DNA from: Crocodylus rhombifer
Lineage: Eukaryota > Chordata > Crocodylia > Crocodylidae
DNA length: 64,000 nucleotides
Assembly (NCBI GenBank): GCA_038503035.1
Contig: JAVSML010025178.1
Coordinates: forward strand, 662,149 to 726,148
Direction of reading: 5' to 3'
Shown here: in pieces, positions 14,384-26,019 of the stretch
Layout: the number at the start of each line of letters is the position of its first letter
Numbering within the stretch: the first letter of the stretch is position 1
Made by a program: the position numbers and the translations under genes
The notes under the pieces: model-generated
Databases searched by the model: none
What the model was told of the DNA's origin: nothing
Seen by the model: the letters and a program-made list of their open reading frames with translations, nothing else

Positions 14384-14548
14384 AAATCTGCTACTGGTTA
14401 AACTACTTTGCTACGCAGAGTGGGCTTAACATGAAATATGAGGATTGAGTTTCTCCTGGAAGATTAACTTGTAAAACCTCTCTGCAGGCTTCCCCTACTG
14501 CTGAACTCAGTCAAGAAACCATTCAGGACCCTACTGGATGTCTAGGCC
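14384..14548 (+). repeat. 165-bp direct repeat, copy 2
   Basis: Partner of the 12678-12842 copy, offset by exactly 1706 bp, same strand. It is flanked by unrelated unique sequence. Confidence 0.95.
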
Positions 14549-15339
14549 TATGAAGAACAAATGCCCTATTCCTTAGACAAGGATAATTCCACCTTCACTG
14601 AAATTCATAAGGCTCAGTACCTAAAGAGAAGCTCAAAACAAGCAGCAGCACACAGACTAGCCCAGATGGATTAAAATCCCTCAACCAAAACACTAGCCTA
14701 AACTTGTACCAATATCCAAAAAACATTTCTGACACCACCACTCATGTCTATCAAGTGATATTGCACTTCAGTACACAGTTGGACAAGGGGGAATGTATTA
14801 CTCCTAGAATTACCATTTCTGCTTCAATCCCAGATAGGGCCTTTGGCTCTTTGTGATGCTAGCAGGGAAAGAGAAGTTGCAACTGCAAACAGAAACAAGC
14901 AACATTTTAGATTACAGAAAATTATTCAGCCACATGAGATGGCAATTCACTTATGCAATCTGCTGATGACCATCTTGTTGTTTGTGACAAAACTTAAGAA
15001 TACATCCTCCAAACGAAATTCTTTTTTCAGCAAATTACATCTATGCTTACAGCCAGCCCTACATAACTGGGAGACCATTTTCAAGCATCTTTACCATTAT
15101 CAAGCCAAACAGCAACTAACGGCCTTGGTTATATGATTGGCCACCTTGCCACAAGGAAAAATATGGAATTACATATCATAGTCTCTCATAACCAGAAAAG
15201 AACTTGAACAATGTTCTTGTACTATTCACAAAAGTAAGAGCTGTACACTGGCTGTAGAGGTAACTGTAGCAGCCATCCTATGCTGAGCAACAATTTAAAG
15301 GGAACCTGAAATACTGGAGCCCGTGGGCAGAGATGACTC

Positions 15340-15590
15340 AAGCAAGGTGCAGGGCCCAGGGCAAATCAGCCTGTGTGGGGCCCTGCCCCTGGATGTGAGA
15401 AACCCAGCGGTGGATTCAGCAGCAGGGGGTGCCAAGCAGCCGGACATGAAGCCAGCGGCAGCACAGAGTCACTGCAGCTGCTCCACCCAGCTCTGTGGGG
15501 CCCCCCAAAGCATGGCACCCAGGGCAGTCACCCCGATTCATGCCCCCCCGATGGTCCTGCCTGAGAGAATCCTGACCAGCACATCACTTA
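15340..15590. repeat. GC-rich interspersed patch of unknown class
   Basis: A GC-rich island in AT-rich intron, with phrases such as GGCACCCAGGGCAGTCACCC and GGTGCCAAGCAGCC that read like a decayed DNA transposon. Both ends are unclear. The long frame across it is not supported as a gene. Confidence 0.3.
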
Positions 15591-18500
15591 TGTCCCTTCT
15601 CTATTTTATAAGGCCATATGATGAAACACAGGGGAAGCATTGCACACTTAATGATGGCACCCATAAACAGCATGTCAAAGACGTTGATCTTGTATATACA
15701 TGTATATCTTCCCACAATGAAGTACATGCATTACAGTGTAATCATATAACCTTATTACTACAACTGACCCCTCTTCCTCACATCCTCAGACTATTGTTTT
15801 ATGGCCCTCCTCAGTTACCCTCCCCACAAAATTAGCAAGTTGAAGCAGTGCTGCACTAGTAAAAGCCAGGGAAATGCATGGAAGCATAGAGATTCCCAGT
15901 CTGTTTCGATACTTCACTGCTAGGTCAAACCACTGGGTTTGAGAGTCCAAGAACAAACTGAAAGTGATGCGGTGTAAAATGCAACTAAGACCTAAAAAGT
16001 AATATATTAACAAGTCTACTGTCAGTCATTCTCATTCCAACCTTGAATATAACCTTCTGGGCTAAAACCTTAAGACAACATCATAGGTAGAGCTGCCTGT
16101 AACATTCTCTATTCCTAGCATGTAGGTAAAAAAATTATTTTGATTTAACACTTGATATGTTCTGTTCTCAAGGGCAAGCTTTATAAGAAGAAAAATGCAA
16201 CCACACAAAATGAAATATGACTTCCATCTTCCATTCCATTTGGTTACTGCTCAAACATTCTGCATTCATTTAGACTTGAAACTTTCCTCTCCGGTGAGGC
16301 TTCTTTGGTGTTGCCAGGAAAAGTATTGCAAGGTCACATGCTGTCCAGCATAACAACAAGACACAGCTATGGGAAATCCCTTAAGGACAATTAGCTAGTA
16401 CCAGTCTGATATGAAGGGGGACACTGTTTCATTTAGCTCTTTAAAAAGTAACCACCACCCTGGAAAAGCCTTCAAATAGAGGTTTAAATACTACCACAAA
16501 TAACACCGTGCATGTATATATAAAACCACTAAGGTTTTCTGGGGATCACTAAGTGATTTACCATTAATCATACCTATTTTACAGACCACAGATTTTACCT
16601 GTTCTGTTTGATGTACATAAAAGAATATTTGGATTTAAATTTGACATATCTCTTCCTTCCTGATTCTAAGGAAAGAGTTCATTTTTAAAGTCTATGCCAT
16701 CTCATACAGCACCCAAAGTACTTTTTGCCATGGAATCCTGAATAGGAGATGCTAAGTCTCATAATACTTGACACTGTATTGGAAATCCTGGCTCCTGGAG
16801 TGCTGTGATTACAAGAGAATCACAGGCTTCACTTAAAAAAGAAAAACAGGCAGATGTTACTAGCCTTCGTGGTTGCAAAGAAAATCCTGAAAATTTGAAA
16901 TCTAGAGGTTCAAAATGTAGAAACAGGATCAAAATAATCTTCTTTTTTTTTTAAGCTTCTGATTTGGAGGTCAGACTTATGGTTTTGGAAAGGCAGAAGA
17001 GTAAGCAATACCAGTATCCAAGAACTGAACCATTTCTAATACAGAGAACTAATTAGATTATATTTCACTTAAGCTCCAATCATGTTGAACCCAAATGAGA
17101 CTAAGGGACATCCACAGATCAGACTGTAGTATCAAAGCTTTACTCTGCAACCCAAATCAAGAATTTTTAGTGCAGTGTCAGAGACAATTGAAAAGTACTC
17201 TCCTCCTTCACTTTTCATTACTTTGTATTTCTTTAATTGCAATATTCTATTACCGCAGTATTCTATTTCTGTAATTTTGCCTTTTCCATTCTGTACGTTT
17301 CCTGATATGAAAATGCTGTAGAAGGTCATGCTAATCTGGTCTCAGTGTTCTACTAAAACAAGAACCAGTCTTTGGGTAGAATTACAATCAGAACTGAATT
17401 GATCGAGCTCACTTTATACATGTGTCTGAACAATTATAAATAAAGAATTATTTTTGCAGGAAACAATCTCCACTGTGCTGTTTAATCCACTGTCCACAAC
17501 CCTCATCCTCTCTTACTCTTCAGATTTTTTTTATATTTCATGTTCAGTGAGCAATGAAAGTTTAATTGTTATATTCAGATAATATTGACAGCTGGGACCA
17601 AACAATCCAAATTCCTTTGTAAAGCTAAAAGAAAAGCAGCAAATGAGAACTCTCTGGTACCGATGATAAATCATGTTCCACCCGTTATCTACTCAACACC
17701 ACAGAGTGGATGAAAGCCAGATTTTCCCCTAGCACCCACCTAGGTCTTGCTTATGAGTGAACAGCTCAATGGAAAGTTTGGCCCTGCCAGATCTTGGTGG
17801 TTTCTTACAGACTTAAATCCAAATGCAGTCTTCTACACAGACATCTCCAAGAAAAGCATCCCATCTACCAGAATAAATATTGGTCTTGAAAAATAACTTA
17901 CACGGGTGTCTGTATAAATGACCAATCACATCTGCTGTGAAACAAAGCACAGTTTGAAGGCTAACTGCAACCCACAGATTTCTGAAATGCAGCACATGGT
18001 CATCCTCTCCCTGTAATTGCTGAGCAACAGAACAGTTGCTCCAAATTGCCAGGGAACTAAAGCAAGAAGCATTTGTTATTCTATAAAGGAGGACTCAAAG
18101 CCATAGACATCAAAGGCATCACCAGCAAGTAGTAAAGCTATCTACACAAAAGGTACTTTTCTCATGAATATATGAAACGAGCTGGTGGGTAATCTCCAAA
18201 GTCAGCCTCAGGAAAGAAAAGGCACAGGGAATGAACCAATTCTAAAGAAGGTCTCTGTGTATAAGCACTAACGAGCACCAACCCCGTTGTTCTGAAGGAA
18301 GTTAGACCTGCTGCTGCTTATTTTGAAACTCCTAGTCAAGAAACAGTACACTTCAGAGTCCAGGGCTAATGCATTTTGGTGATGTATGGCCCAGAAATAT
18401 AAGCATTTTTTGCATTTAAAATAGTCCTTTCTTATGTTACCATTGCCACTCACTTGCATAACTTCTCAATCCTGAACACGTCTCTTGTGCCAGTTACTGT

Positions 18501-20637
18501 CAGAAGTATTGTCTCTCACAAAACACCAGATTAACTTTAGCTAAGTCTCCAACTTTAGCTGCATGTAACTCTCTCTCTAGAGAACACAAAACAGGGAAGG
18601 TTTATTTATACTAGTACTTATAAATATTAACAAAGGAGCAACATGGTTATAAAAAATGCTATAACTTCTAAACAATATTTGTGAAAATTAGTACCATCTA
18701 AACTCAAAAAAAGCCCTCTCTCCAGCACATACTGAAGACTATTTAAAGCAACCTGGACACTGAGGAATTTCAAACACATGACCCCAAACAAAGCAGTCTT
18801 CATCATGCTTTCACCCTACCAAGGAGATGATCTCAAAGTCCTTTTATTGAGAGTTCATACCCAAAGAGAAGTCAAAACCTCAACTTCCCTAAATCAAATT
18901 TCCTTCCAACAGGCTTTCCCAGCCTTTGCTCAGCTTTCTATCCTGAAGCTCGTTCCCCCAAAAACTGTACATGGAAAAGTTACCATGAAGTTTTCTGATG
19001 TTACCACCTGTATTAAGTAATACAAAACATTTTGTTTTGGACATAAAAATGTGCAAATACAGAAGCTGTTAGGTTTGCCAAGAAAGATTTCAATGGAGCA
19101 AGATTCAATCACCTGTTTTACAGCAAGAAAGAGCCTTATTCTACAAGCAGATTGAAGTGCCTTTCAGGAAGTGGAAGTTATTTTTCCCCCCAGGCCAATG
19201 TGAATTGATTTAAAACATGCAGCAGAAATAAGTCAGATTCACCTTCAACCATCTTCTTACACAAAGAGGTAACAAAATGAAGTGTCACTGAAATATATAC
19301 AGTGCTTCCAAATCTATAGTTTGACATGGGTCTCAGTAGGAAAGGAATTGTGCATCTGAATTTCTAACAAGTGTACATTTGAGCTCCTTAACAGGACAAC
19401 CAACCTGTAGCCTTTTAAATTAAGGAAATTCCAAGAAAATCTGATTAAATCTGAGAAATCTGATTAAAAATGTAGAGCTGTGAAATATACAAAGAAGGAA
19501 CCCACTGCCCCCTTTAGCAACAAAGATTTTTTTAAATATATATATACATGCTTTAAAAATTAGCAAACCTACCTCCCCAGCCACTAACTCTGAACCTACC
19601 CTGGAGGGACAGATACGGTCTACAAGCAACTTGTGTATTAGCATTACTATATTAGCTAGGGTGCGATTTTTTGACACCAGTACAAGTCTTATGCCAAGTC
19701 TACTCTGTAGAGCTCTCCTAACTGAGCTAGCCTGTTGAAGGGAAGACATGTGAACCTTCAGCAATGTGACTTTGTCATCAGAAGCTCCTACTGTCCACAG
19801 GCATACAGGCAAAATTGCACTTTTTCTAAAATAGACTGTACCAGTAAAATACAACCATCAACCACAGGCACAAACTAAAGCACAGCTTTGCCAATAGAGC
19901 CTCATCCACATGAGGAGCATTTTACAGGTCAAATATTACTGGCATAATGTACTGCATTTATACTTATACAGGTAAAGGGTATGATTTGCTCAGCTGAACA
20001 GCAAGATGCTAGTCCAAATCTTTCCCCTATTTACTTACATTGTAACAAACTCAGGTCAGTTACTTGCCTAAACCACTTCAGCCCCTAGGAACTCTTCAGC
20101 TCCAGTGTCTACACTGTAACCCAGCCATTCTCCCTGTACCTGAGTCAAGTGGGAAATGACTTCAAGGCTTCTAAAGCAGCCCAGGCTGACAGAGCCCTGT
20201 CAATGTCAAAGTTGCAATTAGAAGAGTAAGGGGCTCTCAGAAGCAAGGTAAGCCTTAACAAGGTGTGAAAAGCTTGGGGAGGTTGTTCCTCTCATTGACC
20301 AGCAAAGGCATAGTCCCTTTTTTTGGTCCAGTCCCCACTGTACTTATTCTGGTACCAGTAAAGGCATCCCCAATGTGGGCCCATTCCTGGCTGCTGTTAC
20401 ATGGAGTCCACTCTGCTTTCTACGTTGCTCTGTGCACGTCTTTCAGCACCAGGGGAAAAGAGCTCAGGCTCTCAAACGCTCGTGCCATCCATCTCCCATT
20501 CAGTTAGTCTACAAGGTGCACATCCACCTGCCCCCTGCAGTTACACAGGTCTTTTCCCAACCCACCGCAGGAGAACTAGCGCTCCTGACTCCAAGGAGGC
20601 TGGATCTACACTGGAGCTTCATCCGGCAGCAGGCATG

Positions 20638-20925
20638 TCTGTGCGCGCGTCTGTCTGTCTCACGTGCCTGTGCTGCTGCCGTGTCCACGTCTGTGTCTGC
20701 ATCTGTGTGTTTGTCTGTCTGCATCTCTGCATCCGTGTCTACACCTCTGCATTTGTCTATGCCTGTGTGTCCACCCCTGTGTGTCTGTCCCTCTGTCTCT
20801 GCATCCACATCTATGCCTGTATGTCTGTCTGTGCCTCCGCATTCGTGTCTGTGCCTGTGTGTCCACGCCCGTGTCTGCCCGTTTGTCTCTGCATCGTGCC
20901 TACTGCACCTGTGTCCACCCGTGCC
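20638..20925. repeat. Degenerate TGTCTG/TGCATC minisatellite in EEFSEC intron 1
   Basis: About 290 bp made of imperfect short units such as TGTCTGTCTGCATC and CTGTGTGTCCACG, strongly pyrimidine- and GT-biased on the plus strand. It abuts the CpG island about 85 bp inside the intron. It opens spurious reading frames of Cys/Val/Ser (plus strand) and His/Arg/Thr (minus strand) that are low-complexity artefacts. It may be length-variable between individuals. Confidence 0.85.
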
Positions 20926-20929
20926 ACTG

Positions 20930-21420
20930 TCCCGGCTCCGGGGGGCGGGGCTCGTGTCGCTCGCGCCCCCCGCGCCCCGCACCCCCGCGGTGACAGGGAC
21001 GGGCCCTCACCGCCGATGATGGTCCGGATGAGGGAGGCGTGGCCCGGGCAGTCCACCAGCGTGAACTGCAGGTGCCCGGGGCCGAGGCGCGGCGGCAGCG
21101 CGGTGCAGAGGCACGAGAAGCCCAGGTCCAGGGTGATGCCGCGGGCGCGGCTCTGCGGCGCGCGGTCGAAGGCGGCGGTGGAGCCGGCGGTGCTGAGCGC
21201 TCGGGCCAGCGCCGTCTTGCCGCTGTCGATGTGGCCCAGGACGCCCACATTCACGTTCAGCCGCCTCGGCCCCGGCCCCGGCTCCTCGGCCACCGCCATC
21301 GGCGCCCCGCCCCCGGTCCGCCCGGTCCGTGCGCCGCCGCGCCCGGCTGCAACGCGCGTCCCGCACCGCCGTTCCGGCCTCCCTGCGGCCCGGGCCGGCG
21401 GGGGCCCCCCACACACCTGG
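20930..21420 (-). promoter_or_regulatory. EEFSEC: CpG island over EEFSEC exon 1 and proximal promoter
   Basis: The stretch is very GC-rich and dense in CpG, in sharp contrast to both flanks. It covers the whole of exon 1 and about 120 bp upstream of the start codon. A GC box (CCCCGCCCCC) sits at about 21305-21314, and an ETS-like core (TTCCGG) lies near 21371-21376. No TATA box is seen. This fits a TATA-less housekeeping promoter. The exact transcription start cannot be read from sequence. Confidence 0.75.
21011..21299 (-). CDS. EEFSEC: EEFSEC coding exon 1 (selenocysteine-specific elongation factor, partial)
   Basis: This exon encodes the N-terminus of the EF-Tu-like GTPase that binds Sec-tRNA(Sec) and works with SECIS-binding protein to insert selenocysteine at UGA. 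The translation starts MAVAEEP and contains G1 GHIDSGKT (residues 22-29), switch I RGITLDLGF (53-61, Thr56) and G3 DCPGH (83-87), ending at ..RTIIG plus one base of the next Gly codon. The donor on the minus strand reads GTGAGG (21010-21005), a good match to consensus. The ATG at 21299 is chosen because it is the nearest in-frame Met to the conserved NVNVGVLGH block; it has G at +4 but C at -3. As I recall, the human protein has a shorter N-terminus before NVNVG and extra residues before the G3 motif, so those two stretches differ here. The other exons lie outside the window. The family assignment is very secure. Confidence 0.95.
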
Positions 21421-21807
21421 GAGGGAAACGCACACGCCCAGCAACGGGTGTGTGGGAGACACACGCACACACCGCAGAAGCACAAAACACACAGACAGAC
21501 GTGGGAGGGGGAAACGCGCACACACACGCGCACACTTGGGAGGGAAACACACAGGGAGGGCAGAACACGCACACACTTGGGAGGGAGGGACACACCAGAG
21601 AAGTAGAAAACACGCGTATACACCTGGGAACCAGAAAACACACACATACACACCTAGGGAGGAAATATACACACAAGGAAGGGGGGAACACCAGAGAAGT
21701 AGAAAACATGCAAACACACCTGGGAAGCAGAAAACACACATACACATCTAGCGGGGGCAGGGGAGGGGACACACACCTGGGAGGGGGGAAACGCACAGGC
21801 AGGCTCC
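21408..21807. repeat. Degenerate ACACACCTGGGAGGG minisatellite upstream of EEFSEC
   Basis: About 400 bp of imperfect repeats around the core ACACACCTGGGAGGGAAAC, often followed by AGAAGTAGAAAACAC. Units are roughly 28-65 bp, with variable AC runs and G-runs. The array starts about 110 bp upstream of the EEFSEC start codon, so it may overlap the 5' UTR or core promoter. The alternating purine-pyrimidine AC runs and G-runs could adopt non-B structure. Long overlapping ORFs here on both strands are repeat-driven. Confidence 0.85.
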
Positions 21808-22084
21808 CCAGGCAGCAAAGCCCTGGCCAGAGCCGCACCCGGAGCAGCCAGCAGCAGGCTCAGCCGTGCAGAGGACAACAGAAGGCCCGGCCCCAGGGAG
21901 AACACAGTCGCACGCAGCTAAGGGCCTGGGAGTAGCTCACCGGGAGACTGCTCTGGGCCATGTGTGGACGGGAGGGCTGTGCTGCAGATAACTGCAGGCT
22001 CTCTCCCTGTACCTTGTAGCGTTCCAGTGAGGGCCTAGCCAGGACAGTCCAGGAATTACGAAAGGCAAGGATTTCTGTGGGTGA

Positions 22085-22265
22085 TGCCTTTGAGTTGACC
22101 AAATCCCTGGTTTGGGATAGAGTTAAATGAGCTTTTGCAAGCAAGACAGTTTTCATCAAGACCTGAAGATGAATGTGCTGAATTTGAAAGCTTGTCTAAC
22201 TCTTTCCCAACTATGCAGTTGGTCCAATAAAAGATATTCACCCTAGGAAATCTTTGCCTCTCTCC
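22085..22265 (+). mobile_element. tRNA-type SINE tail (crocodilian/turtle type)
   Basis: Contains AAGACCTGAAGATGAATGTG, then GAAAGCTTGTCTAACTC and TTGGTCCAATAAAAGATATT, the conserved tail of sauropsid tRNA SINEs. It lies about 0.8 kb upstream of the EEFSEC start. The 5' boundary is approximate. Confidence 0.7.
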
Positions 22266-22594
22266 ATATACACTACCCACAATCCATACAAAACTTGTAC
22301 TACGTTGACACACACGTATGCTCAGTAACGTACACAAGCACACATTCATTTACGTGCCCATAACACCATACACATATAAGGGGACATTATGGGTATGCCA
22401 GGAAAAACAATGGATTTAAGATCAGCAAGCGGTACATGTGTATGGTGAAGAAACCAACCCAAACAAAAGATTCAGGATTCATCTATATTCACTATGTTTA
22501 TTCACTTACATGTTCAGCTGACCCCGCTCAGCTCTTCATCTGTTCTGGCTTTGGAATATTAGCCCTTTAGGACAAAGACTGTCCCTTTACTGTA

Positions 22595-23948
22595 GGTGTA
22601 TACTACACTACAGACCACCAAACCAGGAGGAGGAACTCAATCTGGAGTTGGTGCTCAGTCCAGTACTTTTCAACATCTTTATTAACAATTTGGATATGGG
22701 GGTGAAGAGCTCACTGGCCAAGTTTGTGGATGACACCAAGTTATGGGGAAGTGTGGTCATGCTTGAAGATAGGCTACAGACAGGTGGACCTAGACAGGCT
22801 GGCAAGTTGGGTGGATCGGAACCTGTTGACATTCGACATCAAGAAACGTGAAGTGCTTCACCTCAGGAGGAACAACCCCCAACACACCTACAGGCTTGGC
22901 AGCATCAAACTGACTAGGACCACAAATGAAACGGTCCTGGGGGTAACAATAGACCACAGTATGAATGTGAACCAACAGTGCAATGCTGTAGCCAGGAGGG
23001 CAAATAATACTCTGGCATTCATCAATGGATGCATCTCCAGCAAAACCAAAGAGGTGATTCTTCCGCTGTACTCAGCACTGCTGAGACTGCAGCTGGAGTA
23101 CTGCGTCCAGGTCTGGGCACCGCACTTAAACAAGGATGTGGACATGCTTGAGAGAATACAAAGAAGACCCACCCATATCATTGGTGATGCATAGGGAGAT
23201 TGGCCCTGAGCTTGGTCATGCACCCCGAGATTGGCTGACGCTGCCAGCGGCATATGTGGGTGGTTGTCGGTCACCCCCCGCCCCAACGCTGCCAGCCACA
23301 TCTGTGGGCAGTTGCCAATCGCCACTTCGTGCTCGCAACTCCCCTGACACTGCCAGGGCTGCCTGCGGGTAGTGCCCGCTTGGCCTGCCCTCACCGCCAA
23401 CATCACTGCAACCACCTGCAGGCAGTCCCCACTCACTGCCATCACACTACCACTGCCACCACCGCCATCTGTGGGCAGTTACCATGCCCCGCAGCCTCAG
23501 GAGGCACCAGGCGTTCATGACCTATATGACCAGAGTCTTAAAAGGCAAGCTATGTGAGGAAAGGCTGAGAGATCTGGTACTCTTCAGCCTGAGGAAAAGA
23601 AGGCTGAGAGGGGACCTGGTAGCAGCTTACCACTACATCAAATGCTCAGTGAACAACTGTTCACCAGGGCACCTGAGGGGAAAACCAGGAGTGATGACTA
23701 CAAACTCCTGGAAGATCGATTCAGACTCAACATTAGGAAACATTTCTTCACAGTTAGGGTGTCCAGACTGTGGAATAAGCTTCCTCCAGAGGTGGTGCAA
23801 TCACCTACCCTGGAAATCTTCAAGAGGAGACTGGATGGTCACCTTGCTTGGGTCACCTAACCCCAGTTGTCTTTCTTGCTTGGTTCAGGGGGCTGGACCC
23901 AATGATCTTCCACGGTCCATTTTGGCCTTATAATCTATGAATCTATGT
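22595..23948 (+). mobile_element. CR1 LINE, internally deleted and interrupted
   Basis: At 22609-22647 the frame reads YRPPNQEEELNLE, an endonuclease-domain motif of CR1 ORF2. It jumps directly to the late reverse-transcriptase palm (LFNIFINNLD, then FVDDTKLWG) at about 22663-22745. The connection and thumb regions follow in another frame (LEYCVQVWAPH), then a GC-rich insert (about 23184-23515), then the C-terminal part (RLRGDLVAAY, NIRKHFFTVR). It ends in a CR1-type tail with repeated ATCTATGA (23931-23946). At least one frameshift near 22780. Non-functional. Confidence 0.9.
23184..23515. repeat. GC-rich degenerate tandem insert within the CR1
   Basis: It interrupts the CR1 between the thumb region and the C-terminal segment. 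It contains about five diverged units of the form CTGCCAGCCACATCTGTGGG, spaced roughly 45-65 bp apart. Its right end (23469-23522) resembles a 55-bp segment inserted in another CR1 at 32390-32444. Confidence 0.7.
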
Positions 23949-25634
23949 GAGTCCAACACATAGCACCATGTCTATTTGAGTTCTTGGAACACTTCTCTGA
24001 ATTTATATGTTTAATAACATCATCTTATTACCAGGGAAGGGAGAACAACTTTTTTAGGCAACTCTACTAGATTACTCCAAACTAAGATCTTGCCTGCACC
24101 ATTAGCTTCCATCTAACTGTGCATATGTGCTCTAACCTGAAATACCCTTGTGAATGAAGTGTGAAGAAAGGTCTATTGTGTTTTAGAAACCACAAAACCA
24201 GGAGGAAGGCTATGACAGTGCAAACTCATCAGAAAAAAAAGAAAAAAAAACACATAAAGGCACAGAAGGGAAGTCAAGAGTATCAATTACAAAAGCCTCC
24301 AGTGAATGATTTATAATAATCCCTGGGCTGCTGAAGTTTTTTCCTAGTTGAAATTGTTTTCTTTCATCACATCCATGTTAATTTGTTATTCTAGGGCTGC
24401 TCCTGCATTCTGAACTGCACACATTTGTGCTTCTAGGATTTTCCATATCCATCCACAGCATGTATGTATAAGGAACCTCTAACTGAAAAAAGTATATGAG
24501 AAACGGGGCTAATACCATTTCATTTTATTTAGAGAAAAGTATATGGAACAAATGTGTTTTAAAAAGAAAAAAAAACCTTTACACAGGCTTTGTATCTAGG
24601 TACAAAGAAGTTGGTCAGGTTTGGGGTTCCATAATTGCAAGATTCCTTTTGGTCTGACTTGTGAAATTCTTGAAAAAGGTCACTGGCAAAAGGGCAAAAG
24701 GGAAGGGCACTGTGCTGCAAAAAGTGCATCTTACTTAACTGGTTAAATGTCTGTAAACAGTCAAGAACTAAGCCATGGTTAGAAGTACTCTGTGGAGAAC
24801 TTCACAAATTAAAACAAAGTTCTACAGTCAAAAGAAAAAGGGTGGATGAGCATCTGAAATACAGTCTACCAAAGGAAAGGGATGCATTTATCACTGGTGT
24901 AAGAAGGCGTACAGGACCTATATATTTAAGATAACAAAAGGTACACAAATGTGTCTGCAGATTCAGTATAAGTGAATCACTAGAAACCAGAAGTATGCTA
25001 ATATTTCACATGATGAAAGCCAGCAACAGACTGAATAAATCAGTCAACTTTAGGACTACTTGTCAAGGACAATCCATACTTCTGTAAATTGGCTTTATAC
25101 AATAAAGTACTATTCTCTATGTTTTAAGGGTTTTTCCCCCTGTAGATTTTCTGTAAGAGACATAATATCAATTGTATTCCAAGTCCATGTGCAGTAATAC
25201 ACAAGAGACCAGATAGACATCTGCCCAGGGTGGTTTAAGAACAATTAATTCCACATCTGTGCAAAGGTTTGGATGATGGGATCCTTCAAGTCTACCATTC
25301 CAAGAATAAATATACTGTATTATTCATTTCTGCATTAATGGTAAGAGTTCTGTGAAGTTAATGTCTAATTTAATAGGCAACAAATATGCCTTTTTTCCAT
25401 GGTTCTTAAAGTTGGCCTGTAAAACAGAAATTTGAGCTCTTTTTTTACTCCCCTGACATGTATGACAGTGGCTTGAAATTCTCTATATTTGGGAAGGAGA
25501 GGGGGGAAAGGTTAACGTTTCTCTCTCTCTTGCTTTGTTTCTCATATCAGCAATGTAGGTTGTCTTAACAGGCATGACATTAGAATGACCACAGTGATGC
25601 TAAGCTCCTCAGAGCACACGAACACAAGGTCCAG
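23949..25634. other. Intergenic AT-rich sequence, no feature recognised
   Basis: Unique-looking sequence with A-runs and no ORF, RNA gene or repeat I can identify. Confidence 0.5.
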
Positions 25635-26015
25635 CCTCAAAGGGTGCATCCAGACAAGTAGGAACGTGTAGTATGCCGTGCTGCAAACCCATCTGTGGCA
25701 CCGCACACCCTGCACATGCAGGCATTCCCTGAGCTGCTAATTTGCAGTGCAGGGGATTTTTTGACATGGTGCAGGAGATCCCAGTGTCAAAAAAACCCTC
25801 ACCTAAAAAAAACAGGGCAGTGCATGTGGCAGTAGCACATGCCGCCTGAAATCTGAGCCTGGCCAGCTGAAACCACACTCCGGCTGCCAGCCAGGCTCCT
25901 CCCTGCCGGATCACTGCAGTTGCAGCCCCCAAGGCCTCCAGAAGCCCAGGTAAGCCTCCCCTTCCCTCCCCCACCCCAGCAATGTGCCATGCATCAGAGC
26001 ACACAGGTACACTGC
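25635..26015. repeat. Possible DNA-transposon fragment next to TIR element copy 2
   Basis: Opens with GGGTGCATCCAGACAAGTAG, similar to the GGTGCATCTACA terminus of the element at 30739-30977. The interior is GC-rich with an inverted motif. The opposite terminus is not evident. It may be a separate element into which, or beside which, copy 2 inserted. Confidence 0.3.
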
Positions 26016-26019
26016 GTAA

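Larger units (their letters stand above)
1..21010 (-). other. EEFSEC: EEFSEC intron 1 (5' part, open to the left)
   Basis: Everything left of the exon 1 donor is intronic by position. I looked on the minus strand for the next expected segment (AQIIDLMMLVIDVTKG-like, carrying the start of the G-domain core) and did not find it, so intron 1 is at least 21 kb. It is mostly AT-rich unique sequence with scattered repeats listed separately. The stretches 1210-8130, 9410-11490, 13410-14380 and 14550-20630 hold no gene and, apart from a CA microsatellite and a GC-rich patch near 15.34-15.59 kb, nothing I can name. Short ORFs there lack codon structure or recognisable motifs. Confidence 0.8.

Noticed and set aside
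12678..14548. LTR pair of a retroelement
   Set aside because: The repeats do not begin TG and end CA, and the 1.5 kb between them shows no primer-binding site, polypurine tract or coding motif.
15323..15835. 170-codon frame
   Set aside because: It crosses from a GC-rich repeat patch into ordinary AT-rich intron without any change in character expected of a gene. No recognisable domain.
1..21010. Further EEFSEC exons on the minus strand
   Set aside because: I looked for the next expected GTPase segment and saw no match in the minus-strand frames, so the region is treated as intron 1. A spliced alignment could still reveal a missed exon.
20638..21807. CRISPR-like repeated units
   Set aside because: Units are irregular, degenerate and lack unique spacers of constant length; the setting is a vertebrate gene.
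20401..21935. Long overlapping frames on both strands (up to 401 codons)
   Set aside because: They run through the two minisatellites and the CpG island, are low-complexity, and overlap EEFSEC exon 1 in other frames. Only the 21011-21299 minus-strand segment has real motifs.
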